From Robiginitomaculum sp. (GTDB lineage: Bacteria; Pseudomonadota; Alphaproteobacteria; Caulobacterales; Maricaulaceae), in contig NVVO01000023.1 of the NCBI GenBank assembly GCA_002733385.1, forward strand, positions 46,416 through 53,112: 6,697 bases of DNA, read 5' to 3'. The translations under genes and the position numbers were made by a program. Numbering within the stretch: the stretch's first letter is position 1; each line of letters opens with the position of its first letter. The notes under the pieces were generated by a model. That model saw only the letters and a list, made by a program, of their open reading frames with translations. It ran no database searches and was not told where the DNA came from. Below are positions 1-6,697 of the stretch, one piece after another.

Positions 1-941
1 TTCGCCATGACGCTATATTGATCGATGCCGTACACGGGCAAGGCATTGATAGCTGGGGCGTGGTGTTGCACAATGCCATTGTCACACCCTATGTCACCGC
101 CTTTGCGTCTGAAGGTCAGAAAAAAGAATGGCTGCCTAAATTGATCTCAGGTGAATATGTTGCCGCCATCGCCATGACCGAACCGGGCGGTGGTTCCGAC
201 TTGCAAGGCATGAAAACCACGGCGCTTAAATCCGGCAATCATTATGTCTTAAATGGTTCCAAAACTTTTATCACCAATGGCGGCACGGCCAATTTCATCG
301 TCGTTTGCGCCAAGACCGACCCGTCCGAAGGGGCCAAAGGCATCTCGCTGTTCGCGGTGGAAACCGACGGGTTGGAGGGTTTTAGCCGGGGCGAAAAACT
401 CGATAAAGTCGGGCTAAAAGCCCAAGACACCTGCGAGCTGTTCTTCGACGATATGAAAATCCCAACCTCCGCCCTGATAGGCCCCGAGGAAGGCAAAGGC
501 TTTTATCAGCTTATGGATAAACTACCCCAGGAACGCTTGATCATCGCCCTGCAAGGCATGGCCATGATCGAAAATATTCTCGGCCAAACTATTGATTATG
601 TGCGCGAGCGCAAAGCCTTTGGCAAACGCATCATCGATTTTCAAAACACAAGATTTAAACTGGCCGAATGTAAGAGCGAAGCCACTATGGCCAAGGTGTT
701 TTGCGACTATTGCACGGATGAACTCGTCGCAGGTAGACTGACCACAGAGATGGCATCTATGGCTAAATACCTGGTCTCCGACCTGCAATGTAAAATCATG
801 GACGAATGCGTGCAACTGCACGGCGGTTACGGATATATGAACGAATACCCGGTGGCGCGGGCCTGGCGCGACGCACGGGTGCAGCGGATATACGGCGGTA
901 CCAACGAGATTATGAAACTGGTTATTGCGAGGGGGCTTTAG
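1..941 (+). CDS. Acyl-CoA dehydrogenase, long-chain (LCAD) type, 5'-partial
   Basis: This FAD enzyme would oxidise acyl-CoA to trans-2-enoyl-CoA in the cytoplasm, passing electrons to an electron-transfer flavoprotein; this is the first step of beta-oxidation. The frame is open from base 3 to the TAG at 939-941, giving about 313 residues. Against the usual 380-400 residues, some 70-90 N-terminal residues lie upstream, so the TTG at 18 is not the start. Family signature 1 is seen as AMTEPGGGSD and signature 2 as QLHGGYGYMNEYP. Near the C-terminus the motif is YGGTNEIMK, with Gly where medium-chain enzymes carry the catalytic Glu (YEGT). The segment LPQERL carries a Glu at codon 531-533, matching where long-chain and isovaleryl-CoA dehydrogenases place their base. 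From memory the sequence resembles mammalian LCAD through most of its length. The family is certain, the long-chain preference is inferred. It is probably co-transcribed with the genes downstream. Confidence 0.95.
   Translation, partial: RHDAILIDAVHGQGIDSWGVVLHNAIVTPYVTAFASEGQKKEWLPKLISGEYVAAIAMTEPGGGSDLQGMKTTALKSGNHYVLNGSKTFITNGGTANFIVVCAKTDPSEGAKGISLFAVETDGLEGFSRGEKLDKVGLKAQDTCELFFDDMKIPTSALIGPEEGKGFYQLMDKLPQERLIIALQGMAMIENILGQTIDYVRERKAFGKRIIDFQNTRFKLAECKSEATMAKVFCDYCTDELVAGRLTTEMASMAKYLVSDLQCKIMDECVQLHGGYGYMNEYPVARAWRDARVQRIYGGTNEIMKLVIARGL
929..935 (+). promoter_or_regulatory. Ribosome binding site deciding the GTG start at 943
   Basis: The purine run GAGGGGG lies inside the last codons of the acyl-CoA dehydrogenase gene, seven bases before the GTG at 943. 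This spacing favours GTG 943 over the in-frame TTG at 925. The choice also places a lone Lys directly before a hydrophobic stretch, as expected for a lipoprotein signal peptide. Confidence 0.6.
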
Positions 942-942
942 G

Positions 943-1404
943 GTGAAAACCTTGATGTTCATATCAACATGTTTGCTTACGGCTTGCGACCCCGAACCTA
1001 TTGTTGATACTGTTCCCATTCCAAATAAAATACCTTCCATAATTCAATCAGATAAAAATACTTTGGAATCTCAGGTAGATGTTATCGCAGAAGCAAAAAT
1101 GAATACCTTGCTCGATATAATCCAAACAGACAAATTAAGCCTCTCAAGGGAATGTACGAGAAACAAGTATCGTGTCGGGCTTTTTTCAGAACGTTTTAAT
1201 GTTGGAAGCCTTAGTTGTGAAACAGACAGAATAAAGGTTTATATGGGGTCCTCGGAAATTGAATTTAAACTTAAAAACTGTAAAAAAAATGGAAAAGTAC
1301 ATGATAACACAACTTACGTTTTAGGCGTTATTTCAAAAAATGAATTTCAACTGATTGATGTCAATGAAGAAAAACAGCCACTCTATGTTTGTGGCGAACA
1401 ATAA
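943..1404 (+). CDS. Predicted lipoprotein of unknown function
   Basis: I do not recognise the family. With the GTG start the product has 153 residues and begins MKTLMFISTCLLTAC, a short n-region, a hydrophobic core and a lipobox L12-T13-A14-C15. This predicts export, cleavage before Cys15 and lipid anchoring. Residue +2 after the Cys is Asp; in E. coli this retains lipoproteins in the inner membrane, but the rule is not universal. A proline-rich linker follows. The mature part holds four more cysteines (71, 92, 113, 150), which could form two disulfides in the periplasm. The gene starts one base after the dehydrogenase stop, so it is probably translated from the same message. It is strikingly AT-rich: my hand count over 1021-1380 is 118 G/C in 360 bases (33%), far below its neighbours, with Lys, Asn and Ile codons ending in A or T. 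This suggests later acquisition. The lipoprotein call is firm, the function unknown. Confidence 0.8.
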   Translation: MKTLMFISTCLLTACDPEPIVDTVPIPNKIPSIIQSDKNTLESQVDVIAEAKMNTLLDIIQTDKLSLSRECTRNKYRVGLFSERFNVGSLSCETDRIKVYMGSSEIEFKLKNCKKNGKVHDNTTYVLGVISKNEFQLIDVNEEKQPLYVCGEQ

Positions 1405-1477
1405 AATGACAGAAATAGAATAGAAAAACGACAGCACCCACCCTTCCTTCATAAATGGTGTGAGGGTGAGATTAGTT

Positions 1478-1484
1478 TAAGGAG
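1478..1484 (+). promoter_or_regulatory. Strong ribosome binding site of the thiolase gene
   Basis: TAAGGAG is a near-perfect Shine-Dalgarno sequence, nine bases before the ATG at 1494. It is the strongest such site in the window and follows the only sizeable gap (1405-1493). This fits independent, high-level translation of the thiolase rather than coupling to the lipoprotein gene. I could not identify a convincing promoter in the gap. Confidence 0.75.
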
Positions 1485-1493
1485 AAACACAAA

Positions 1494-2705
1494 ATGACTA
1501 AAGCATATATATATGAAGCTATCCGCACACCGCGCGGTAAGGGCAAGAAGGACGGGTCTTTGCACGAGATTACGGCCCTGTCGTTGGCGAGCCAGCAATT
1601 GGAGGCTTTGCGTGATCGTAATAATCTCGACACATCCAAAATTGATGATGTCATTCTTGGTTGTGTACATCAGGTTAAGGGCCAGGGCGCGGACATTGCT
1701 CGTTCTGCGGTAATAACGGCGAATTGGAGCGAGTCTTGTGCGGGTGTGTCCATCAACCGGTTTTGCGCTTCCGGGCTGGAGGCGGTTAATATTGCGGCGG
1801 CCAAGGTGATGTCGGGCATGTCCGACATGGTGGTCGGCGGCGGCGTCGAGAGCTTGTCGCGCATTCCCATGGGCAGCGACGGCGGGGCTATGGGGGTTGA
1901 TCCGAGTATCGCCTTTGATCACCACATTATCCCTCAGGGTATTTCGGCGGATTTAATCGCGACAAAATGGGGTTATTCCCGTGATGATGTCGACGCCTAT
2001 GCGGTCGAGAGCCAAAAACGGGCGGCAATTTCTTGGGACGAAGGTCGCTTCAAAAAATCCATTGTCCCGGTCAAAGACCAGATGGGCGTCAATATATTGG
2101 AACACGACGAATTGATGCGCCCCGGCACCGACATGCAGGCGCTCGGCTCACTCAACCCGGCCTTTGCCATGATGGGCGAGATGATGCCGGGCTTTGATTT
2201 TGTTGCCATGCAGAAATACCCCGAATTAGAGCGCATCAATCATGTGCATCATGCGGGCAATTCGTCCGGCATTGTAGACGGTGCGTCGCTCGTTCTTGTC
2301 GGTTCCAAAAAAGCCGGTAAAAAACAAAACCTGAAACCCCGCGCTCGCATTCGTGCCTTTGCCGAAATTGGTACCGAACCAACCATCATGCTGACTGGCC
2401 CCGAAGCCGTAGCCCGCAAATGTTTGGACAAGGCGGGTATGGAAATAGGCGATATTGATATTTGGGAGATCAACGAAGCATTTTCCTCCGTGGTCTTGCG
2501 TGCCATGGAAGGGCTGGGCGTTGACCATTCAATTATGAATGTCAACGGCGGTGCCATTGCTATGGGCCATCCGCTGGGGGCCACAGGTGCCATGATTATC
2601 GGCACTATGGTCGACGAGTTGGAACGGGCTGACAAGCAAACCGCGCTGATTACATTATGTGTCGGCGGCGGTATGGGCAGTGCAATTATTATTGAAAGAG
2701 TGTAG
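1494..2705 (+). CDS. fadA: Thiolase: acetyl-CoA C-acyltransferase / acetyltransferase (FadA-like)
   Basis: This enzyme would cleave 3-ketoacyl-CoA with CoA to release acetyl-CoA and a chain two carbons shorter, the last step of beta-oxidation. The 403 residues fit the usual 390-405. The nucleophilic cysteine is C91 in NRFCASGLEAV. The NEAF motif is at 327-330. The histidine is H359 in NGGAIAMGHPLGATG, and the second catalytic cysteine is C389 in TLCVGGGMG, close to the C-terminus. All catalytic positions are present, so the enzyme should be active. The start is fixed by a strong ribosome binding site, and the N-terminus (AYIYEAIRTPRGKGK) is typical of the family. The gene sits eight bases before the hydratase/dehydrogenase gene; thiolase first is the order of E. 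coli fadIJ, the reverse of fadBA. The pair probably forms an alpha/beta trifunctional complex (inference). Biosynthetic acetoacetyl-CoA thiolase is the alternative, but context favours degradation. The symbol is by family only. Confidence 0.93.
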   Translation: MTKAYIYEAIRTPRGKGKKDGSLHEITALSLASQQLEALRDRNNLDTSKIDDVILGCVHQVKGQGADIARSAVITANWSESCAGVSINRFCASGLEAVNIAAAKVMSGMSDMVVGGGVESLSRIPMGSDGGAMGVDPSIAFDHHIIPQGISADLIATKWGYSRDDVDAYAVESQKRAAISWDEGRFKKSIVPVKDQMGVNILEHDELMRPGTDMQALGSLNPAFAMMGEMMPGFDFVAMQKYPELERINHVHHAGNSSGIVDGASLVLVGSKKAGKKQNLKPRARIRAFAEIGTEPTIMLTGPEAVARKCLDKAGMEIGDIDIWEINEAFSSVVLRAMEGLGVDHSIMNVNGGAIAMGHPLGATGAMIIGTMVDELERADKQTALITLCVGGGMGSAIIIERV

Positions 2706-2713
2706 AGAATAAC

Positions 2714-4903
2714 ATGAAACATTTTACATTAGACATCGACAAAGACGGCATTGCTTTGGTGACATTTGATAGTCCGGGACGCTCAATGAATGTACTGTCC
2801 ATGGATGTGGTCGCCGAGATCAATGAATGGGTCGAGACCTTGGCCAGCGACGACAACATCAAAGGCGCGGTGATCACATCGGGCAAGGACGCATTTTGCG
2901 CCGGGGCCAATCTTGAGGAATTGGGCGGGGAATTTGCAGGCTTTGCGGCCCGTATGAAAGATGATGAACAAGCGGCTAAGAAAGATATGTTCGATGCGGT
3001 TTTCCGGCTGAACGGTGCCTTTCGCGCTCTGGAAACTTGCGGCAAGCCTGTGGCGGCGGCAATAAATGGTCTGGCGCTCGGCGGCGGGTTTGAGCTTGCG
3101 CTCGCCTGTCATGCCCGCTTCGCCAGCAATGATAACCCGAAATTGCGGCTTGGTTTTCCCGAAGTTATGGTCGGGCTGTTGCCCGGCGCGGGCGGCACCC
3201 AGCGTGTCCCGCGTATGATCGGTCTGATGAACGCGGCTCCATTATTGTTACAAGCTAAAAAGATCAAAGCCGCCGAGGCCGTCAGCATGAATTTGGTCAA
3301 TGCAGCAGTGCCCGGCGCGGAACTGATCGCAACCGCCAAAACCTGGGTGCGGGAAAACCCAAAAGCCAAACAACCTTGGGACGCAGGTAAGTTTCGCTTC
3401 CCCGGCGGCGATCCGTGGACGGCTTCAGGCTTTCCGATGTTTGCTGGATCGTCGGCCATGGTGCGCAAGGAAAGCTACGGCAATTATCCGGCCATGGGCA
3501 ATATTCTGCGTTGTGTCTATGAAGGCTCGCAACTGCCTATGGACGCGGCGCTTCGGGTCGAAACCCGTTATTTCTGTCAGCTTTTGCTTGATCCTAAAAC
3601 CCAAAACATGATCCGCACTTTGTTTATTTCCAAACAGGCAATCGACAAAGGCGGCGCAAGACCGAAATCGCAAAAACCCGGCGCCATCAAGAAAATCGGC
3701 GTCATTGGCGCGGGCTTTATGGGTGCGGGCGTGGCTTATGTTTCCGCCATGGCCGGCATTGATGTGGTGCTGATCGACCGTGATCAGGAAGCCGCCGATA
3801 AAGGCAAAGCGCTGACCGAAAAAGAGCAGGCCAAACGGGTCAAGCGTAAGAAAACCACCCAAGAGAAAATGGACGCCGTTCTGGCGCGTATTACCCCAAC
3901 CACAGATTACGGCTTGCTTTCCGATGTTGATCTGATCGTCGAGGCGGTGTTTGAAAATTCGGAGCTAAAAGCCAGCATCACCAAAATGGCAGAGGATATC
4001 ATTCCGAAAGATGCCGTGTTCGGTTCCAACACATCAACCATACCGATCAGCGATTTGGCCAAGGCCTCCACGCGGCCTGAAAATTTCATCGGTATTCATT
4101 TCTTCAGCCCTGTGCATAAAATGATGTTGGTGGAAATCATCAAGGGCAAGGAAACATCGGATTATGCCATATCCCGGGCTCTGGACTTTGCCACCCGTAT
4201 ACGCAAAACTCCGATTGTGGTCGAGGACACGCGCGGATTTTACGCCAATCGTTGCGTGATGCGCTACATCAATGAAGGTTATAACATGCTGTCCGAAGGC
4301 GTTAAACCGGCCTTGATCGAACAAGGCGCACGTATGGCCGGCATGCCGGTCGGGCCATTGTCCTTGCAAGACGAAGTCGCCATAGACCTGGCCTATAAAA
4401 TTCTCCAGCAAACCAAGTCCGATCTGGGTAATCAATATGTGGCTGGTAAAATGGATCCCATCGTCACCGCCATGATCGAAAAATATGACCGCAAGGGCCG
4501 CAAAAACGAAAAAGGCTTTTACGATTATAATGGCCGCGAAAAATCTCTGTGGCCCGAACTTGACCAATTTGCCGTCAACGGGATTTTGCAAAACCAACCA
4601 AGTGCCGATGAAGTCAAAGACCGTATTTTGTATGCACAAGCCATCGAGGCGGCCCGCACCATGGCCGAGGGTATAATCCATGACCCGCGTGAGGCGGATC
4701 TGGGCTCCATATTTGGCTGGGGCTTCGCACCGTTTACCGGCGGGGCCATTAGTTTCATCGACATGGTCGGAATTGCCAAATTTGTGGAAAGGGCCGATGA
4801 ATTGCGAGCGACGTACGGCGAGCAATTTGAAGTGCCGGGCCTGTTGCGCGACATGGCGCAAGCTGGTGAAACACTGTACGGGAAATTTGGCAAGGCGGCT
4901 TAA
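2714..4903 (+). CDS. fadJ: Multifunctional enoyl-CoA hydratase / 3-hydroxyacyl-CoA dehydrogenase (FadB/FadJ type)
   Basis: This bifunctional protein would hydrate trans-2-enoyl-CoA and then oxidise the L-3-hydroxyacyl-CoA with NAD. It has 729 residues, normal for the family. The crotonase domain (about 1-200) has the oxyanion-hole segments FCAGANL (61-67) and LALGGGFE (120-127), with both hydratase glutamates: E127 and E150 (GFPEVMVG). A linker leads to the NAD-binding domain (about 325-505), with the Rossmann motif GAGFMG at 332-337, S438/N439 in SNTST, catalytic H462 in HFFSP, E474 in LVEII and N512 in YANR. The C-terminal dehydrogenase domain follows, with a second, more degenerate repeat from about 630. 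The hydratase-first order matches FadB/FadJ and differs from FadN, where the dehydrogenase comes first. The gene follows the thiolase by eight bases with only a weak AGAGA upstream, so translation may be coupled. FadB and FadJ cannot be told apart here; the symbol marks the family and the thiolase-first order. Confidence 0.95.
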   Translation: MKHFTLDIDKDGIALVTFDSPGRSMNVLSMDVVAEINEWVETLASDDNIKGAVITSGKDAFCAGANLEELGGEFAGFAARMKDDEQAAKKDMFDAVFRLNGAFRALETCGKPVAAAINGLALGGGFELALACHARFASNDNPKLRLGFPEVMVGLLPGAGGTQRVPRMIGLMNAAPLLLQAKKIKAAEAVSMNLVNAAVPGAELIATAKTWVRENPKAKQPWDAGKFRFPGGDPWTASGFPMFAGSSAMVRKESYGNYPAMGNILRCVYEGSQLPMDAALRVETRYFCQLLLDPKTQNMIRTLFISKQAIDKGGARPKSQKPGAIKKIGVIGAGFMGAGVAYVSAMAGIDVVLIDRDQEAADKGKALTEKEQAKRVKRKKTTQEKMDAVLARITPTTDYGLLSDVDLIVEAVFENSELKASITKMAEDIIPKDAVFGSNTSTIPISDLAKASTRPENFIGIHFFSPVHKMMLVEIIKGKETSDYAISRALDFATRIRKTPIVVEDTRGFYANRCVMRYINEGYNMLSEGVKPALIEQGARMAGMPVGPLSLQDEVAIDLAYKILQQTKSDLGNQYVAGKMDPIVTAMIEKYDRKGRKNEKGFYDYNGREKSLWPELDQFAVNGILQNQPSADEVKDRILYAQAIEAARTMAEGIIHDPREADLGSIFGWGFAPFTGGAISFIDMVGIAKFVERADELRATYGEQFEVPGLLRDMAQAGETLYGKFGKAA

Positions 4904-5991
4904 TGCCCTACACGCTCTACGCCGCGCCATTATCATTATATTCGGGTAAAGTGCGCGGCTATTTGCGGTGGAAGAATGTGGCTTACCGGGAAGTGTTGGC
5001 GACCCGCACGGTTTATCTCGCCGAGATATTGCCGCGTGTCGGTTGGCCAGTCATGCCTGTACTGGTCGCATCCGACGACACCACCGTTCAAGACACGACG
5101 GATATCATTGATTATGTAGAAGCCAATGAACCCGGCCCGTCGGTTTATCCACGCGGCCCCAAGCAAAAACTTGCGGCACTGATACTGGAGCTGTTCGGGG
5201 ATGAATGGCTGTTGTTCGCCGCTATGTATTACCGCTGGACGTTTAACGAGGAATTTGCTTACGGTGAATTTGGCAAGGCTCTGTACCCGGAATTGCCATC
5301 CGCAAAACAGTTGGCCAAAGGGCGCATTGATGGGGGTAAGTTCAAGGCTTATTTGCCATTGCTCGGCATTACGCCCAAAACCGCCCCTGCCATTGAAGCG
5401 ACCTATGAAGAATTTTTGCGGGCATTTAATGCACATTTGGCCCAGCATGATTTTCTGTTCGGATCTCGCCCAAGCATAGGCGATTACGGTCTGCTCGGGC
5501 CTTTATATGCTCATAATTACCGCGATCCAGCGTCCGGCGCACATATGGAAAAAACCGCGCCGCGCGTTGCCGACTGGTGCCGCCGCGCTCACGCACCGCA
5601 ACATCCGCTAATGGGCGGGTTTATAGAAGGTGACGCAATTCCCGATACCCTTATCCCGGTTTTGAAAATATTTGCCCGTGAACAATTGCCTATATTGGTT
5701 TCGACTTTGGAGCATTGGCAGGCCTGGCATGTGGATAATCCGGACGCAGTTGAAATTCCGCGCATGATTGGTATGCGTGAATTTGAAATTGGCGGCACAG
5801 TTGAAAATCGCGGTATTATTCCTTATTCGCTCTGGATGTTGCAGCGGGTTACAGATCATCTGGTAGATTTATCCGGGGCCGATAAGAAATCAGCGCAAGG
5901 CTTGCTTAAATCCATAGGTGCGGACGCCTTGATGGATTTGAACATCACCCCGCGACTGGCCCGTAAAAACTTTAAACTTGTATTGGCATAG
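4903..5991 (+). CDS. Glutathione S-transferase-family protein with long C-terminal extension
   Basis: This is a soluble, probably cytoplasmic protein with no signal peptide. Residues 1-80 look like the thioredoxin-like GST N-domain: a beta strand YTLYAAP, then LSLYSGKVR with S11 and S14 as candidate glutathione-contacting residues, the cis-proline in VMPVL (P52), and VQDTTDI (62-68), equivalent to the usual Gln/Glu-Ser glutathione-binding motif. The helical C-domain (about 90-235) contains SIGDYGLLGP at 191-200, matching the N-capping S/T-x-x-D of GSTs. At 362 residues it is far longer than the usual 200-230; residues from about 240 form an extension I cannot assign. Its ATG overlaps the TAA of the multifunctional gene by one base (TAATG), with AAGG seven bases upstream, so translation is likely coupled. 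Its substrate is unknown. It could handle reactive electrophiles or act as a non-catalytic GST fold. The fold is well supported, the activity is not. Confidence 0.8.
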   Translation: MPYTLYAAPLSLYSGKVRGYLRWKNVAYREVLATRTVYLAEILPRVGWPVMPVLVASDDTTVQDTTDIIDYVEANEPGPSVYPRGPKQKLAALILELFGDEWLLFAAMYYRWTFNEEFAYGEFGKALYPELPSAKQLAKGRIDGGKFKAYLPLLGITPKTAPAIEATYEEFLRAFNAHLAQHDFLFGSRPSIGDYGLLGPLYAHNYRDPASGAHMEKTAPRVADWCRRAHAPQHPLMGGFIEGDAIPDTLIPVLKIFAREQLPILVSTLEHWQAWHVDNPDAVEIPRMIGMREFEIGGTVENRGIIPYSLWMLQRVTDHLVDLSGADKKSAQGLLKSIGADALMDLNITPRLARKNFKLVLA

Positions 5992-5994
5992 GAG
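5990..5994 (+). promoter_or_regulatory. Ribosome binding site overlapping the GST-like gene's stop
   Basis: AGGAG shares its first two bases with the TAG stop at 5989-5991 and lies six bases before the ATG at 6001. It fixes the crotonase start and fits a single transcript with stop-and-reload translation between the two genes. Confidence 0.7.
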
Positions 5995-6000
5995 AATTTC

Positions 6001-6697
6001 ATGAGTGATCTGGTAACATATACGCTGGCGGACGGTATCGCCACCATCCGTATGGACGACGGCAAGGCCAATGTCTTGTCACCCGAAATGTTCAACGGGC
6101 TGAACGCCGCTTTTGACAAAGCCGAAACTGACAAAGCCGTGGTAGTTTTAACCGGAAGGGACGGCGGGGTTTTTTCGGGCGGCTTTGATCTGAAAATCAT
6201 GATGTCCGGGCCAGAACAAGCTGTGGCGCTGACCTGCGAAGGTTCGCGTTTCGCCTTGCGTCTGTTGCAGTTTCCGTTCCCGGTAATCGCAGCTACGGGC
6301 GGTCATGCTATCGCCATGGGCGCATTTATCTTGCTGGCCTGTGATTATAGGATTAGTAGCAATGCCGGCACCAAAACCGGGCTAAACGAGACCCAGATCG
6401 GCATGACCATGCACCATTTCGGCATAGAAATGGCGCGAGAATTTATCCCCAAACATTATCTCAACCGCTCGCTCATTAACGGGGAGATATTTGGCCCCAA
6501 GGACGCTAAACTTGCCGGTTATTACGATGCGTTGGTGGACAAAGACACGGTCATGGAAACGGCCATGATGAGCGCAAAAATGATGTCTATGCTCAACATG
6601 CGGGCCTTTAAAGGCACCAAGCAAAAATCCCGCCAAACCCTGTTTGAGAAACTGGAATGGGCGCTCGGCGAAGACGAAAAAATGAGCGTGGTGCAAT
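6001..6697 (+). CDS. Crotonase-family protein, probable enoyl-CoA isomerase, 3'-partial
   Basis: The reading frame is open from ATG 6001 to the window edge, giving 232 residues against a usual 230-270, so only the C-terminal end is missing. The crotonase fold is shown by FSGGFDLK (58-65, first oxyanion-hole segment), the ATGGHAIAMGAF stretch (98-109, second segment) and LLACDYRIS (111-119). The first glutamate of hydratases (GGGxE) is replaced by Phe109; the second is kept as Glu130 in GLNETQIG. Mitochondrial delta3,delta2-enoyl-CoA isomerases work with one glutamate at the second position, so this enzyme may shift double bonds of unsaturated acyl-CoAs into the form used by the multifunctional protein. 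That role is inferred. A crotonase with another reaction, such as a hydrolase or lyase, is possible. It follows the GST-like gene by nine bases with a good ribosome binding site, as a further member of the same operon. Confidence 0.88.
   Translation, partial: MSDLVTYTLADGIATIRMDDGKANVLSPEMFNGLNAAFDKAETDKAVVVLTGRDGGVFSGGFDLKIMMSGPEQAVALTCEGSRFALRLLQFPFPVIAATGGHAIAMGAFILLACDYRISSNAGTKTGLNETQIGMTMHHFGIEMAREFIPKHYLNRSLINGEIFGPKDAKLAGYYDALVDKDTVMETAMMSAKMMSMLNMRAFKGTKQKSRQTLFEKLEWALGEDEKMSVVQ

Noticed and set aside
18..20. TTG as the start of the acyl-CoA dehydrogenase.
   Set aside because: The frame is open upstream to base 3, the preceding residues fit the family, and starting here would remove most of the N-terminal helical domain. 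The gene simply begins outside the window.
522..1040. Minus-strand open frame (172 codons) opposite the dehydrogenase 3' end and the lipoprotein start.
   Set aside because: It covers conserved dehydrogenase motifs on the other strand, has no recognisable domain and no good ribosome binding site that I can see.
1181..1186. T6 run inside the lipoprotein gene, considered as an intragenic terminator.
   Set aside because: No stable GC-rich hairpin precedes it; the upstream bases do not pair convincingly.
1282..1289. Run of eight A in the lipoprotein gene that could allow slippage or phase variation.
   Set aside because: The frame stays open through the run to a sensible cysteine-containing C-terminus. 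A single A8 tract is unsurprising in a gene this AT-rich.
1389..1421. Candidate promoter TTGTGG ... TAGAAT upstream of the thiolase gene.
   Set aside because: The spacing is 21 bases, too long for a sigma-70 promoter, and both boxes are imperfect. A second candidate, TTCATA (1448-1453) with ATTAGT (1471-1476), has 17-base spacing but a poor -10. Neither is supportable without expression data.
1439..1468. Possible stem-loop between CACCCT (1439-1444) and AGGGTG (1463-1468) in the gap before the thiolase gene.
   Set aside because: The stem is only six base pairs with an 18-base loop and no following T-run, so it is not a credible terminator. It is also consistent with chance in a C-rich/G-rich patch.
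4034..4936. Long open frame (300 codons) on the minus strand opposite the multifunctional gene.
   Set aside because: It lies entirely antisense to a well-conserved enzyme and the first codons of the next gene. It shows no recognisable motif and is rich in His/Phe as expected from complementing coding sequence, so it is a shadow.

Overview
This window looks like part of a chromosomal fatty-acid beta-oxidation gene cluster from a bacterium, most likely an alphaproteobacterium. That placement is inferred from the style of the thiolase and the multifunctional protein and from the moderate GC content (hand counts of two 60-base blocks in the large genes gave 53% and 67%). I could not run a search, so it is tentative. 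All supported genes are on the + strand, and I see no tRNA, rRNA, CRISPR array, insertion sequence or clear terminator.

Layout: (1) positions 1-941 hold the 3' part of a long-chain-type acyl-CoA dehydrogenase whose start lies outside the window. (2) 943-1404 is a small AT-rich gene for a predicted lipoprotein of unknown function, beginning one base after the dehydrogenase stop. (3) 1405-1493 is the only real intergenic gap and ends in a strong ribosome binding site. (4) 1494-2705 is a thiolase. (5) 2714-4903 is a FadB/FadJ-type fusion of enoyl-CoA hydratase and 3-hydroxyacyl-CoA dehydrogenase. (6) 4903-5991 is a long glutathione S-transferase-family protein whose start codon overlaps the preceding stop. 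(7) 6001 to the end is a crotonase-family protein cut by the window edge.

Together the genes cover one full turn of beta-oxidation: acyl-CoA to trans-2-enoyl-CoA (dehydrogenase), hydration and NAD-dependent oxidation to 3-ketoacyl-CoA (multifunctional protein), and thiolytic release of acetyl-CoA (thiolase). The last crotonase lacks the first of the two usual hydratase glutamates but keeps the second. That pattern suggests an enoyl-CoA isomerase for unsaturated chains rather than a second hydratase. The glutathione S-transferase-like protein has no obvious place in the cycle, but it is tightly coupled to the multifunctional protein.

Most of the window is ordinary core metabolism. The points worth a second look are the AT-rich lipoprotein gene lodged in the cluster, the coupled GST-like protein with its large C-terminal extension, and the one-glutamate crotonase. 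I found no evidence for a novel defence, mobile or RNA-based system.
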